Assembly (NCBI RefSeq): GCF_040616545.1
Contig: NZ_CP156688.1
Location: forward strand, 1,054,001-1,118,000
Direction of reading: 5' to 3'
Source of the DNA: Akkermansia muciniphila
Lineage (GTDB): Bacteria > Verrucomicrobiota > Verrucomicrobiia > Verrucomicrobiales > Akkermansiaceae
DNA: 64,000 bases
Shown here in pieces: positions 36,509 to 46,358 of this stretch. Under the pieces are notes generated by a model. The model ran no database searches and was not told where the DNA came from. It saw only the letters and a program-made list of their open reading frames with translations. Position 1 is the first letter of the stretch; every line of letters starts with the position of its first letter. Position numbers and translations under genes: made by a program.

Positions 36509-38644
36509 TTATTTCCGTGAAGCCTCCGCTGTCTTGCGGATGATTTCACGGGCCTTGCGCACGTCATCCTCGTGGGAATCGCCGCGGCTTTTTTCCACGG
36601 TGAAAAGTTTAGAAAGCTCCTCATCCATGCGGGCCACAGCGGCTTTCGCCTTAGGATTCTTCGCAGCGCGGGCACGCAGAATATTGACCTTTTCAAATTC
36701 TTCCAGTCCGTCGCGGAGTTTTTCAAACCGCAGGGAACTGAGGTTTCCAGGATAAACCAGGTAGCAGTCTCCCGCGGGCCAGTTGCCGAAGTCCGTTTTT
36801 TCAAACGGATTGCGGTTCCAGGAATTGTAGGCCCATCTCAGAAAACCGTCCAGATGGTTGGCGGCGGCAAAGAGAGGCAGCCATTCCGCCTCCGCCAGCG
36901 GGGAAACGGTGAAGGTATTGGGCTTTTTGGGATGGACGCAAACGTAGAAGGTCGTCTTTTTCCCTTCCTTCTTGCGCTGCGCCAGCAGATCGCCCATGAC
37001 TGTGCCCGCATGGTCAATCACGGGAGAGACGTCATACACGTCCCGGGTCATGGCGGTAGGGCGGTTGACGGCGGAGACGATCTTGAATTCCGGAGCGTAC
37101 TTGTCCAGCACGTTCTTGGCCGCCTTCACCATGGCGTCCGGCCGTTCATCCAGCCCGATGCAGGTCTTGTCCAGCCATCCCTTGCTCTTGACGTGCTTGC
37201 GGAAATCCGCCAGGAAAGGCCCCCAGATGGCTTCGTAGGAAGGATCGTCCGGCTTGAGGTCCAGGAACTTGTATTTTCCGGTAGCTTCATCCAGATAACG
37301 GACTTTCATGTTCCACGGAATCATGGTGTAGCAGGATATCTGGCCCTTGACGCCCACCTCGTTCATCATGAAGGAAACCCATTTGTCAAAGTTGGCGTAG
37401 TTCCAGCGCATGGTTCCGTTTTTGTCCTTGATCCATTCGATCATGGGCGGGAACCAGTCGTAAGTCTGGGCGTTCCAGGCTTCATCAATCAGGGAGCAGG
37501 TAATGGCTTTCTGTCCGGCGTCCGCCAGCCTCTTCATCACCGGCTTCATCAGCGCGAAATGTTCCGGAGACCACGGCTCCACATCATGCCAGCGGGCCAC
37601 GGCCTGCGGATGCTGCCAAAGGTCCAGGTGAACCTGCCAGTTGGCGGGCGCAGGCAGAGATTCCGGAGCCACTTCCAGAACTACGGGAACGCTCACGGGA
37701 GAGCCGCTTTCAGCGGAAACCACTATTTTTCCCTTGTACACGTCGGGTTTGGCGGATGGGGGAATGTTGACTTCCACCCAGACGGGGCGCACGCCTCCCG
37801 CCTGGAGGTCGCAGGTGTTTTCACTGCCTATGATATCTGAAATGAGCCTGTTGCCCCCCTTGGTGTAGCGTATCATGGAGGTCCGGACGGGAATCACCTG
37901 TCCGGCAGCGTTTTTTACCCCGGCGCAGGCTGCGGACAACTGGGGCTGCGCCTGGGAAGACCAGACGGCAATCTGCCCGCCGGCACGCTCACCCCTCCAG
38001 CCGGACAGGCGCACGGCATCCTGGAGCATTTCCTGCCCGGGCGCGCCGCTGTAAGGGATGCGGTCATAGTCCTTCACCGCTGCGGCTTGCAGGTTCAGCG
38101 CGGCATCAGGGCCGTAACCCTTGATTTCCACCAGATGCCCCCCTTTATCATTGCCGACGCTGTTGCCCAGAAAAGTGATTTTGACGTACCGGACCGTCTG
38201 GGGATTGAATTTGAAGGGAACGCCTTCCGAAGTGGCGGCAATGCTGTTGGAAGACTGGTCCGCCAGCATTTTCCAATTCCTGCCGTCTTCGGAACCTTCT
38301 ATTTTATATTTGTAAATGCGGCCCCCCTCCCAATACGGCCAGACATGCAGGGCGGAAAGCGTGCGGGGCTTCCCCATGTCTATCTGGAGCCAGACGGGAA
38401 TGCCCTCACAGCCCCAGTATTTGCCCGCGTTGTTCGCCTGGCCGTCCACGGCCAGTTCCGGACGGTCATTGCCGTAATGCCCGGAAGCGGTTACTTTGGC
38501 CCCGGAAAACAGGTTGCCTGCATCACCCGCCGCTCCGGCGGAAACCAGGGCGGGTTCGTACAAGGGGTGCCTGTCCGGGGACTGGGCGTGAACAAAAGAC
38601 GTTAAGGCAATAACGGAACACACAGGAAAAAGAAAACGGCGCAT
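36509..38644 (-). CDS. Secreted GH123-like glycosidase (DUF4091) with F5/8-type C domain
   Basis: I start at ATG 38644 (711 residues), which gives the signal peptide MRRFLFPVCSVIALTSFVHA. Residues 45-175 form a discoidin/F5-8 (CBM32-like) module: SGHYGNDRPELAVDGQANN, WLQIDMGKPRTLSALHVWPYW and QTVRYVKITFLGN. A beta-sandwich linker (VPVVLEVAPESLPAP) leads to a TIM-barrel with DUF4091 features, including an Asp-Glu pair in CIGLDERPDAMVKA about residue 497 and LDGFLRWAYNSWNRNPF. GH123 enzymes are beta-N-acetylgalactosaminidases using substrate-assisted catalysis, which fits mucin or glycolipid glycan use. The exact specificity is unproven. Confidence 0.85.
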   Translation of the reverse strand: MRRFLFPVCSVIALTSFVHAQSPDRHPLYEPALVSAGAAGDAGNLFSGAKVTASGHYGNDRPELAVDGQANNAGKYWGCEGIPVWLQIDMGKPRTLSALHVWPYWEGGRIYKYKIEGSEDGRNWKMLADQSSNSIAATSEGVPFKFNPQTVRYVKITFLGNSVGNDKGGHLVEIKGYGPDAALNLQAAAVKDYDRIPYSGAPGQEMLQDAVRLSGWRGERAGGQIAVWSSQAQPQLSAACAGVKNAAGQVIPVRTSMIRYTKGGNRLISDIIGSENTCDLQAGGVRPVWVEVNIPPSAKPDVYKGKIVVSAESGSPVSVPVVLEVAPESLPAPANWQVHLDLWQHPQAVARWHDVEPWSPEHFALMKPVMKRLADAGQKAITCSLIDEAWNAQTYDWFPPMIEWIKDKNGTMRWNYANFDKWVSFMMNEVGVKGQISCYTMIPWNMKVRYLDEATGKYKFLDLKPDDPSYEAIWGPFLADFRKHVKSKGWLDKTCIGLDERPDAMVKAAKNVLDKYAPEFKIVSAVNRPTAMTRDVYDVSPVIDHAGTVMGDLLAQRKKEGKKTTFYVCVHPKKPNTFTVSPLAEAEWLPLFAAANHLDGFLRWAYNSWNRNPFEKTDFGNWPAGDCYLVYPGNLSSLRFEKLRDGLEEFEKVNILRARAAKNPKAKAAVARMDEELSKLFTVEKSRGDSHEDDVRKAREIIRKTAEASRK

Positions 38645-38695
38645 GTACACACTACGTGCCGGAATTCCATTTTCTCTCAAAAAAGAATATTTCCG

Positions 38696-39463
38696 CTATT
38701 CCGCCAGAGGCCGTACCGGAATGCCCCTGGAGGCAAAGTAGGTTTTGGCTTCCGGCACCGTATATTCGCCAAAGTGGAAGATGGAAGCCGCCAGGACGGC
38801 GTCCGCCTTTCCCTCCACCAGCACTTCCACCATGTGGTCCAGGTTGCCCGCTCCGCCGCTGGCGATCACGGGAATGCGCACGGCCTCACTGACGGCACGG
38901 GTCAGTTCAATATCGTAACCCGTCTTGGCCCCGTCCGCATCCATGCTGGTCAGCAGGATTTCCCCCGCTCCGCGGCGTTCCGCCTCCACGGCCCATTCCA
39001 CGGCATCCAGCCCCACGAATTTACGGCCGCCATGGGTGGAAACGCCCCATTTTCCGGGAGCCTGCCTCTTGGCGTCAATGGCCACGACGATGCACTGGCT
39101 GCCGAAGGCCGCGGCCCCCTCATTAATCAGGTCCGGGCGGTTGATGGCCGCCGTATTGAGAGAGACCTTGTCCGCCCCGGCCAGAAGCATTTCCCGCATG
39201 TCCTTCACGGAGCGGATGCCTCCGCCCACGGTCAGCGGCATGAAGCAGCAGGCCGCCGTGCGGCGCACCACGTCCACCATGGTGGCGCGGCCGTCGGAAG
39301 AAGCGGTAATATCCAGAAAAACAAGTTCGTCCGCCTGCTGGGCATCATACGCCCTGGCGCATTCCACCGGATCCCCGGCGTCCCTCAAATTGACGAAGTT
39401 GGTTCCCTTGACGACTCTGCCGTCCGTCACGTCCAGACACGGAATGATTCTTTTTGCCAGCAC
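38696..39463 (-). CDS. hisF: Imidazole glycerol phosphate synthase subunit HisF
   Basis: The 255-residue TIM-barrel starts at GTG 39463 ([21 protein letters not shown]); the upstream extension to 39529 is not conserved. Catalytic Asp in PCLDV and Asp in [15 protein letters not shown] are present, as are phosphate-binding VGGGIRS and IASGGAGN. It cyclises the HisH-derived ammonia adduct to imidazole glycerol phosphate and AICAR in histidine synthesis. No hisH or other his gene adjoins it, so the pathway is dispersed. Confidence 0.96.
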   Translation of the reverse strand: MLAKRIIPCLDVTDGRVVKGTNFVNLRDAGDPVECARAYDAQQADELVFLDITASSDGRATMVDVVRRTAACCFMPLTVGGGIRSVKDMREMLLAGADKVSLNTAAINRPDLINEGAAAFGSQCIVVAIDAKRQAPGKWGVSTHGGRKFVGLDAVEWAVEAERRGAGEILLTSMDADGAKTGYDIELTRAVSEAVRIPVIASGGAGNLDHMVEVLVEGKADAVLAASIFHFGEYTVPEAKTYFASRGIPVRPLAE

Positions 39464-39707
39464 GCCCCTATAAAGCCATCCCGTCCGGGAAAGAAAAAGC
39501 TTAAAATATGCCTTTCCTCCGGAAAGCATTCATCAAAAAGTTTCCGTCTTCCCGCTCCGCGCTCCGGGATTGACTCTTATTGACATTACCTTTGATTTTT
39601 AAACGCATTCTCTGAAGTTCAACAAAAAATGACACGGATTTCCGCTCTGTCCAAGCGTTTTTCGGCCCCGTGACAGCCGAATGGTGGCCATGGCAAATGC
39701 GGGAAAG

Positions 39708-39890
39708 CGGATAGCAAATCCGTGTCAATACTAAATATTTCATATTAAATGTATATTTCACATTTCATCCATTATTTTGTCGGAAGTTTTTCTTAAGAAA
39801 ATATGTTGGGGAAAAAATATAATTCATTAAATATAATCAATCTTTGTTTGTTTTTTAGAATACCGGCATAGATGCCGGATTTGCTATCCG
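39708..39890. repeat. Perfect 15-bp inverted repeat pair, 153 bp apart
   Basis: CGGATAGCAAATCCG (39708-39722) and its exact reverse complement CGGATTTGCTATCCG (39876-39890) bracket an AT-rich segment. Each arm is itself a small hairpin (CGGAT...ATCCG). The arms resemble those of the repeat at 59225/59392, including the flanking GTCAA after the left arm. This is a REP/REPIN-like pair or recombination site. Confidence 0.6.
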
Positions 39891-39900
39891 TTCTAAAAAC
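39850..39900 (+). promoter_or_regulatory. Nested hairpin in the autotransporter leader
   Basis: The outer stem GTTTTTTAGAA (39850-39860) pairs with TTCTAAAAAC (39891-39900), one T bulged. Inside, CCGGCA (39863-39868) pairs with TGCCGG (39873-39878), loop TAGA, and the right inverted-repeat arm forms a further small stem. It ends 30 bp before the ATG, so it could act as a terminator/attenuator or as an RNA switch. Confidence 0.45.
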
Positions 39901-39930
39901 AATGCGCTTCAAACAAGCGAATTCATCATC

Positions 39931-42900
39931 ATGAGACTCACTCTCCCTCTCCCATTGCTCCGCATTTTACTGGCCTCTCTGCTGGTTCCCGTATCCTTGT
40001 CCTTCTCCGCCTCAGCCGGGACAATAACGGACAAGACACTCACTCAGGCGGATGCCGACAACCAAGTTCGTTATAATACGGAAAAGCTCACGTATACCTC
40101 ACCAGGTACCGGGTATAGGTTTGTTCTCGGAGATGGTCCCATGAATATGACCGTCTCGGAAAGCATTACTTACTCTGGGTACACCTACGATTATCCAGGA
40201 CAAACGAAGGCGGCCAATGACGGCTGGACCTCTTCCGGCGTCATCGTAGCCGACTCTGTGAAAGGTAATGTGATTCAGGGGTATGCGGGAGGCTGGGACG
40301 ATTATTCAGACCGCAATACGATCAAGGGGGATGCGGACAGAAGCTATGACCTGGTTTTCTCCGGCAATGCAGCGGAAAGGACAACGCCCGTGACTCGATA
40401 TCCTTCATCTCTTTCCGCCGGAGGCGGCGCCGTCTATCTTACCAATGCCGGTATGAGTGATTTGAACCTGCTGTCTTTTGTAAATAACACTCTCGACAAC
40501 CAACTGCCTTCGATAACTCAGGGATACACTACCTATTATTCGCAAGCAGAGGGCGGCGCCTTATGGATAAGCAAGGGAATCGTGTCAAATATCAATGAAA
40601 TCCGTTTTGAGGGCAATACGGTTTCCTCCATGGCACGTACCAACGGAGGGGCTGCTTTTATGGATGGAGAAACCCTGATGGAAAACATCGGCTCCCTCAC
40701 TTTTGAAAACAACAGGGCCACTTCTCCCGAGTGGACGATGGGAGGAGCTCTTTATTTGCAAGGAACGGCCACCATTCAGAACACGGAGTCCGTTTCCTTT
40801 ATCAACAATGTTTCCGAAATGAATAAAGAGGGCGGTGAAGCCTACGGGGGAGGATTGGCCAGTAACGAGGGAGGCATGAAGTTTTATTTCAAATCCGTCG
40901 GCCGTCTTCTGTTTTCAGGAAATACCGTAACACAGGCGGCAGCGCTGGATTCCGGATGGAAAGGATTAGGCAGACTGTGGGGGGGAGCCGTCTTTCATTC
41001 CGGCCAGTTTTACGTGCAGGATTCGGGAGAAGTGGAGTTCACGAACAATAGCGCTGATGGGACAGCTCATGCCGTCGGCTCTGCAAGTGTGCAAGGAGGA
41101 GCTATTTGTTCCACAGGTGCTGTGGTGTTCAAAGGCAATAACAGCATTCTTTTTGAGAACAACAGAGCGCTCAGACACCCGGACGCCATCAGGGACAACA
41201 TGCCCGATGTTACCGCCTCTTCTTCCGTAGGAGCTTTTGGAGGAGCTGTCCAGGCTCCCCTTATGCAATTTATCAACAACTATGGAGATGTCATTTTCCG
41301 GAACAATTATGCGACGGATCGTGGAGGGGCCCTGTATATTGATGTGCCGGTAAGCGGAGCGGGATCAACGAGCTGGCTTTCCGCCGATGACGGTGATATC
41401 ACGTTCAGGGGAAATACTCATCAACTGGCCTCCTCCAATGAAAGAAATTCGGGAGTGGCCAATGCAGTCTGGCTCGAACCGTCCTGGAATATTGTGACGG
41501 GTAAACCGGCTATCCTGCATATCCGGGCAATGGAAGGACATTGCGTCAATTTTTATGATCCTGTTTGTTCCGCAATCGACGGCAGCCCCAGAGACAAGTA
41601 CCACACTGAAAACTCCTACGAGAGGGCAACGATTTCCTTAGGCACCTATTTTTCCTTTGATGAAGAGGGCGGTATGGTGGAGAAGTATACCGGCATTATC
41701 CGCTTTTCCGGTGAATTTGTCCGTGATACTTTGGCAGGTTCGGAAGGCATGGTCGATTACGCCGAGCGCCTCGCGGAATCGAAGAAATCTATTCTTCATG
41801 CCACAGTCAATCAGTATAGCGGCACGCTCCTGCTGGAACACGGCGTGACGTTCGGAACCCGTGGTACGGGAGACCTGGACGATGAGAACAACAAAACCGG
41901 AACAGTCTTTCTGCAATACAGGGGAATACTTGATATCAGCGGCAGCGCCGAACATGGGGAGACAACTCTTGCGGGACGAAACATCGAGTTTGCCGGAACC
42001 GGTCATCCAGGACAGCAGGAGGACACTGCCAATAACAGGCCTTTTGTTCCCGCTGATCCCGATGCCGTGATGTCCATATTAAGACCTGGCGACATGGTCC
42101 ATTTCGATGCTGACCGTATTGACATGAGCTCCGGCATGACGATTGATTTTGCCCACCACATGACGACGACGGGATTTGCCGACATCAGCGCCATTCGCGT
42201 GACGGCAGATAGATTTGTCCTTGGCGGCACTTTGGGGATTCAAGACAATGCGGTTGACTCCAACTACTACTACGCAGACAACCGCTGGGCTCAAACTCAT
42301 TCATTCTCCCTGTTTTTGGATGAAAACGGCACCCATGAAGGGGATTTTGATGCGGTAAAATCTCTGGCTACCGGGTCCGACCGGGTGGACAGCCCCTATG
42401 CCTACACGGGCTCCTGGAGCCACCAGTGGGTGGATGCCGACGGAGACGGCTTCCCGGAACAACTCCAACTGGTCTGGACTCCCGGTGAAGAAGCCGCCAT
42501 CCGGGACATCCTTCCGGAACTGGCAGGGACTCTGGCCATGAACTCCATGTGGTCCAGCGCCGCCAACGCTCTTGGGATGTCCCGGGCCGCCCTGGGCCAT
42601 CTGGATGCCCTGCGCTTCATCGCCGGACCGGAAAACAACTACTGGGTCAAGGGCATGGGGGATTTCCTCAACCACGCTTCCGAGGGAGCCCGTGACGGCT
42701 TTGACTATCACGGTGGCGGCTATTCCGTAGGAGCGGACAGGAAAATCACTTCCCACACCGTCCTTGGCCTGGGTTTTGGAGACCTGTACGGCAAGATGAA
42801 CGGGCGCAGCTTTGCGGGGGATATTGACCAGCAGACGCGCACCGGCATGCTCTACGGGGGATGGCACAAGGTTCTCAACAGGAAGAATACCCTGCTGGTG

Positions 42901-43458
42901 ACGGGAACGGCAGGCTATGGCTGGACGGACAACAAGATGAATTCCTTCCATACGGGCGGCCAGTCCCATGGCAAGTGGACCAACGAAACTCTGTTTGGAA
43001 CGCTGACCGGGAAGTGGAGCCGCCGGGTAGACGAGACCGTGGCGATGGAGGTCATGCTGGGGCTGGAGTATACGGACGTGACGCAGGAGGCGTTTACGGA
43101 AACGGGCTGGGACGCGAGGCGCTTTGAGCAGGGACATTTGAAGAACCTGAGCGTACCGGTGGGAGTGGGCCTGACGCACCGCAGTGAGCTGAAAGGGAGG
43201 GAATGGATTAACAGCGCGATGGTGAGCTACGTGCCTGACGTGTACCGTGAGAACCCGGGAGCGCAGGCGGAGCGGCTGCTCAACGGGTACCGGTGGGAAG
43301 CGCAGGGAACGTCTCCGGACCGGAATGCGGTGAGGGTGAACGTGAACAGCGCATTACAGTTGAACGCGCGCTGGAGGACGTATGCGGGGTACGAGTTTGA
43401 GGGAAGGAGCAAGGCCACGGCCCACCGATTTAATGCCGGTGTCAGTTATGCCTATTGA
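39931..43458 (+). CDS. Large autotransporter (type Va-like) surface protein
   Basis: The 1175-residue protein has a signal peptide (LPLLRILLASLLVPVSLSFSASAG). Residues 30-880 form a repetitive beta-helix passenger with many GGAVY/GGAL..NN-type turns (AGGGAVYLTNAG, GGALWISKG, GGALYIDVPV), as in polymorphic outer-membrane proteins. The last 280 residues are an autotransporter barrel (YWVKGMGDFLNHASEGARDGF, GFGDLYGKMNG, YEFEGRSKATAHRFNAGVSYAY, ending in an aromatic). It should be secreted through its own barrel and displayed on the outer membrane. It is a single gene with a structured leader and a hairpin terminator after it. Confidence 0.93.
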   Translation: MRLTLPLPLLRILLASLLVPVSLSFSASAGTITDKTLTQADADNQVRYNTEKLTYTSPGTGYRFVLGDGPMNMTVSESITYSGYTYDYPGQTKAANDGWTSSGVIVADSVKGNVIQGYAGGWDDYSDRNTIKGDADRSYDLVFSGNAAERTTPVTRYPSSLSAGGGAVYLTNAGMSDLNLLSFVNNTLDNQLPSITQGYTTYYSQAEGGALWISKGIVSNINEIRFEGNTVSSMARTNGGAAFMDGETLMENIGSLTFENNRATSPEWTMGGALYLQGTATIQNTESVSFINNVSEMNKEGGEAYGGGLASNEGGMKFYFKSVGRLLFSGNTVTQAAALDSGWKGLGRLWGGAVFHSGQFYVQDSGEVEFTNNSADGTAHAVGSASVQGGAICSTGAVVFKGNNSILFENNRALRHPDAIRDNMPDVTASSSVGAFGGAVQAPLMQFINNYGDVIFRNNYATDRGGALYIDVPVSGAGSTSWLSADDGDITFRGNTHQLASSNERNSGVANAVWLEPSWNIVTGKPAILHIRAMEGHCVNFYDPVCSAIDGSPRDKYHTENSYERATISLGTYFSFDEEGGMVEKYTGIIRFSGEFVRDTLAGSEGMVDYAERLAESKKSILHATVNQYSGTLLLEHGVTFGTRGTGDLDDENNKTGTVFLQYRGILDISGSAEHGETTLAGRNIEFAGTGHPGQQEDTANNRPFVPADPDAVMSILRPGDMVHFDADRIDMSSGMTIDFAHHMTTTGFADISAIRVTADRFVLGGTLGIQDNAVDSNYYYADNRWAQTHSFSLFLDENGTHEGDFDAVKSLATGSDRVDSPYAYTGSWSHQWVDADGDGFPEQLQLVWTPGEEAAIRDILPELAGTLAMNSMWSSAANALGMSRAALGHLDALRFIAGPENNYWVKGMGDFLNHASEGARDGFDYHGGGYSVGADRKITSHTVLGLGFGDLYGKMNGRSFAGDIDQQTRTGMLYGGWHKVLNRKNTLLVTGTAGYGWTDNKMNSFHTGGQSHGKWTNETLFGTLTGKWSRRVDETVAMEVMLGLEYTDVTQEAFTETGWDARRFEQGHLKNLSVPVGVGLTHRSELKGREWINSAMVSYVPDVYRENPGAQAERLLNGYRWEAQGTSPDRNAVRVNVNSALQLNARWRTYAGYEFEGRSKATAHRFNAGVSYAY

Positions 43459-43498
43459 CAGAGCCTGATTGCAGGCGGCGGAAAACCGCCCCAAAGAG

Positions 43499-43529
43499 CC
43501 CGGTCTCTCACCAGAAGGGAGAGACCGGG
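43499..43529 (+). terminator. Hairpin terminator after the autotransporter gene
   Basis: CCCGGTCTCTC (43499-43509) and GAGAGACCGGG (43519-43529) form a perfect 11-bp stem with a 9-base loop 40 bp after the stop, followed by TGTTCTT. Confidence 0.75.
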
Positions 43530-43861
43530 TGTTCTTCCATTTGTTGACGCTCGATGCACCGTCAAAGTGCCAGCATTCCAAGAATATACAAATAGTGATG
43601 ATATTTAAGGCATCGTGACACTTTCCATTCCGGAACCGTCCTGCTCTTCCGGGCATGGCATCCCTGCTGGCAAAACGCCGCCGGAACCGATCATTCCGGA
43701 AAACGTTCCCGGCGCCTTTCCGCGGGAACGCAGCCCCCACTCTCCGCATACAAGTGCGGCAGCGTATTCCCTTATCCGGCCATTACGGGAGGGCTGCATC
43801 CCGGTTAATAGCTTCCCTTTCCGTTTTCAGGTGCTAGACTCCGGGCAAGGCATCTCCACCC
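43530..43861. other. Intergenic region, no supported gene
   Basis: Short frames on both strands lack protein character. The region presumably carries the promoter of the trkH-trkA unit near 43780-43850. Confidence 0.35.
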
Positions 43862-45610
43862 ATGACAACCACACGCTCGGGATTTACCAAACTTGCAGCT
43901 ATCTGCATTGCCATCCTTCTGGGGGCGGTCATCTGGGAGCTGGGGTGGCCTCTGACGCATGCGGAGCATGAGTGGTCGCGCCTGATTGCGGCCGTGGCCA
44001 CGCTGGGCCACCTGGCGGGCGTGCTGGGCTCCTATTTCCGGAAGGAGATCAACCGCCCTTCCCTGAGGCTTCTTATTTTCCAGATTATCTGCTGCGTGCT
44101 GATCTTCCTTCTGATCGCCAGGGAGCAGCAGGAGGACAGTTACATGAGGTTTACGGAGCTATCCCGCCTGGTGATTACGGCCGGGCTGATCGCCATTCCC
44201 ACGCTGATGTCCCTGACCAGGATTTTTGAATGGCTGCTGGGCAAGCAGAAAAAAGGACGCCCGCTGATGGCTCCCGCCATGCAGTTCGTGACCTCCCTGG
44301 GAGTGGTCATTCTGGCTGGCACCGGGCTTCTCCTGCTCCCCAATTCCACATATCCGGGCATCACGCTGAGCTTTACGGACGCCCTGTTCACCAGCACCAG
44401 CGCCGTGTGCGTCACCGGGCTGAACGCCGTGGACTTCGCCAACACCTTCACCCCGCTGGGGGAAATGTTCGCGCTTGCCCTGATCCAGATCGGCGGCTTC
44501 GGCATTATGACGTTCGCCTACTTTGTGGCCATGGTGGCGGGCCAGGGCTTTTCCCTGCGTGACCGCGTGCTGCTGACGGACCTGCTGGACGAAGGCAACC
44601 TGGGGTCCGTGGTCTCCTTCATCACCACCATTGTAGTCAGCACGCTGTTCATTGAACTGTGCGGCGCCGTCCTCCTGTACCTTTCCTGGGAAGGGAAGGA
44701 CATCAATCTGATGGGAGAGCCCCTGTGGTGGCATTCCCTCTTCCATTCCGTTTCCGCCTTCTGCAACGCGGGCTTTTCCACGTTCCCGATGAATCTGATG
44801 GAGCCGGGCATCCGCCTGTGCTACAGCGGTCAGGCCGTCATCATGGCGCTGATCGTATGCGGCGGCCTGGGATTCGGCATTTACAAGGAAATCAATTCCC
44901 GCCTGGTCAACCGCTTTCTGGCCAAGCACCGCCGACTGCGCATGCAGTGGACCCCGTATTTCAAACTGGTGATGATCGCCACGGGCATTCTGCTGGCAGG
45001 GGGCGCCCTGGCCATCTTCGCGGTGTCCGCTCCCCACACTTCGGAACCGCTGGGCCAGCATCTCTGGAGCTGCCTTTTTGACAGCGTCACGGCCCGTACG
45101 GCGGGATTCAACATCAGTGATTACAGCCGCTACCTGCCCGCGGCTAGCCTCATCATGTGCGGCCTGATGGTGGTAGGCGGCAGCCCCGGCGGCACGGCAG
45201 GCGGCATGAGAACCACCACCTGCGCCATTGCAGGCGCGGAAATCCTGCGCATCCTCCGCGGCCGGGACCATGTGGAATTCTTCCACCGCCGCATTGAGCA
45301 GCGCACCGTGGCGCGGTGCGTGATCACGGTGGTGGTCTCCTGCGCCTGGATCGGCTGCTTCACCATTCTTATTTGCAGCCTGGAGCCCGCCATGAGCTCA
45401 CTGGATATCTTCTTTGAAAACTGCAGCGCTTTTGCTACGGTAGGCGTGTCACGGGGAATCACGCCCAATCTGAGCGACCCTTCCAAATATCTTCTCATCA
45501 TCAACATGCTCGCCGGCCGCGTGGGGCTTTTCGCCTTCCTCATCGCCCTGGCCGGCACCCCCACCCCGCGGCATTACCGCTATCCATCCGTCAAAATCCC
45601 GTTAACCTGA
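43862..45610 (+). CDS. trkH: TrkH/KtrB-family potassium channel-like transporter subunit
   Basis: The 582-residue membrane protein has an N-terminal pair of extra membrane segments (residues 10-60 and 75-95), then the four-fold M1-P-M2 repeats: TSTSAVCVTGLNAVDF, HSVSAFCNAGFSTFPMN, DSVTARTAGFNISDYS and ENCSAFATVGVSRGITPN carry the filter-type Gly of each pore loop. GGSPGGTAGGMRTTT is a strong family motif. It imports K+ with the cytosolic gating ring formed by the trkA product downstream (gap about 10 bp). The longer N-terminus points to the Trk/Ktr variant common in this phylum. Confidence 0.93.
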   Translation: MTTTRSGFTKLAAICIAILLGAVIWELGWPLTHAEHEWSRLIAAVATLGHLAGVLGSYFRKEINRPSLRLLIFQIICCVLIFLLIAREQQEDSYMRFTELSRLVITAGLIAIPTLMSLTRIFEWLLGKQKKGRPLMAPAMQFVTSLGVVILAGTGLLLLPNSTYPGITLSFTDALFTSTSAVCVTGLNAVDFANTFTPLGEMFALALIQIGGFGIMTFAYFVAMVAGQGFSLRDRVLLTDLLDEGNLGSVVSFITTIVVSTLFIELCGAVLLYLSWEGKDINLMGEPLWWHSLFHSVSAFCNAGFSTFPMNLMEPGIRLCYSGQAVIMALIVCGGLGFGIYKEINSRLVNRFLAKHRRLRMQWTPYFKLVMIATGILLAGGALAIFAVSAPHTSEPLGQHLWSCLFDSVTARTAGFNISDYSRYLPAASLIMCGLMVVGGSPGGTAGGMRTTTCAIAGAEILRILRGRDHVEFFHRRIEQRTVARCVITVVVSCAWIGCFTILICSLEPAMSSLDIFFENCSAFATVGVSRGITPNLSDPSKYLLIINMLAGRVGLFAFLIALAGTPTPRHYRYPSVKIPLT

Positions 45611-45620
45611 ACATACCGTT

Positions 45621-46325
45621 ATGAGATATACCGTTATCGGCCTGGGCCAGTTTGGGCAGGAGCTCTGCACGGAGCTCTCCGCCCGCAATATTGAAGTAGT
45701 GGCCGTGGCTTCCACGGATGAAGAACTGGAGCAGATCAAGGACCTGGTGACTTATGCCGTGGTGACGGATTACACCAATCCGGCCGCCTTGCGGGAACTG
45801 GAGCTGGACGACCAGTCCGCCGTCATCGTCGCCATCGGGGACAGCTTTGAAGAAAACCTTCTCGTCGTCACGCACCTCCAGAAAATGGGCGTGCGCTATA
45901 TCTACGCCCGCGTGATGAGCCCGGTGCACGAGCACATCCTCAGCCAGATGAACGTGTACGCGCTCATCAACCTGTCCCGCGTGGCTTCCAAGCAGCTCGC
46001 CAGCCAGCTGGAATCCCCTGAATTCCTGCGGGTCTCCCCCATGGATGAAAACCACAGCATCGTGGAAATAGCCGTGCCACGCATCTGGGTGGGCAAGCGG
46101 CTCCGGGATGTGGGCCTGCGCACGGAGCACCACCTCAACCTGCTCACCATCCGCCGCGGAGAAGCCCAGACCCCGCAGGGGCGCCGGGAAATTCTTTCCA
46201 TCCCGCGCATTCCCGTCATCGGCACCCCTTCTCCGGACCTCGTCTTTGAAGACCACGACATCCTGATTCTGTTCGGCAAGGAAACGAACCTGATTGAATT
46301 CGCCCAGCTCTCCAAGGGCCTGTAA
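45621..46325 (+). CDS. trkA: TrkA/KtrA-type RCK gating protein for potassium uptake
   Basis: The 234-residue protein has an N-terminal RCK/Rossmann domain (RYTVIGLGQFGQELCTELSARNIEVVAV, GxGxxG, with VVTDYTNPAALREL) and a C-terminal RCK-C domain (residues 140-225, HSIVEIAVPRIWVGKRLRDVGLR). One RCK copy is present, as in KtrA, so it should assemble as an octameric ring that senses nucleotides. The gene follows trkH by 10 bp and is certainly co-transcribed. Confidence 0.94.
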   Translation: MRYTVIGLGQFGQELCTELSARNIEVVAVASTDEELEQIKDLVTYAVVTDYTNPAALRELELDDQSAVIVAIGDSFEENLLVVTHLQKMGVRYIYARVMSPVHEHILSQMNVYALINLSRVASKQLASQLESPEFLRVSPMDENHSIVEIAVPRIWVGKRLRDVGLRTEHHLNLLTIRRGEAQTPQGRREILSIPRIPVIGTPSPDLVFEDHDILILFGKETNLIEFAQLSKGL

Positions 46326-46358
46326 ATCCGGACCAGCGCCATTCCGGGAACCCGGCTT

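Larger units (their letters stand above)
39464..39930. other. AT-rich region upstream of the autotransporter, with inverted repeats
   Basis: This 467-bp divergent region is clearly AT-rich (39720-39860 especially). It contains a long-spaced 15-bp inverted repeat (39708/39876) and a nested hairpin just before the autotransporter gene, listed separately. No coding frame is supported. Confidence 0.5.
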
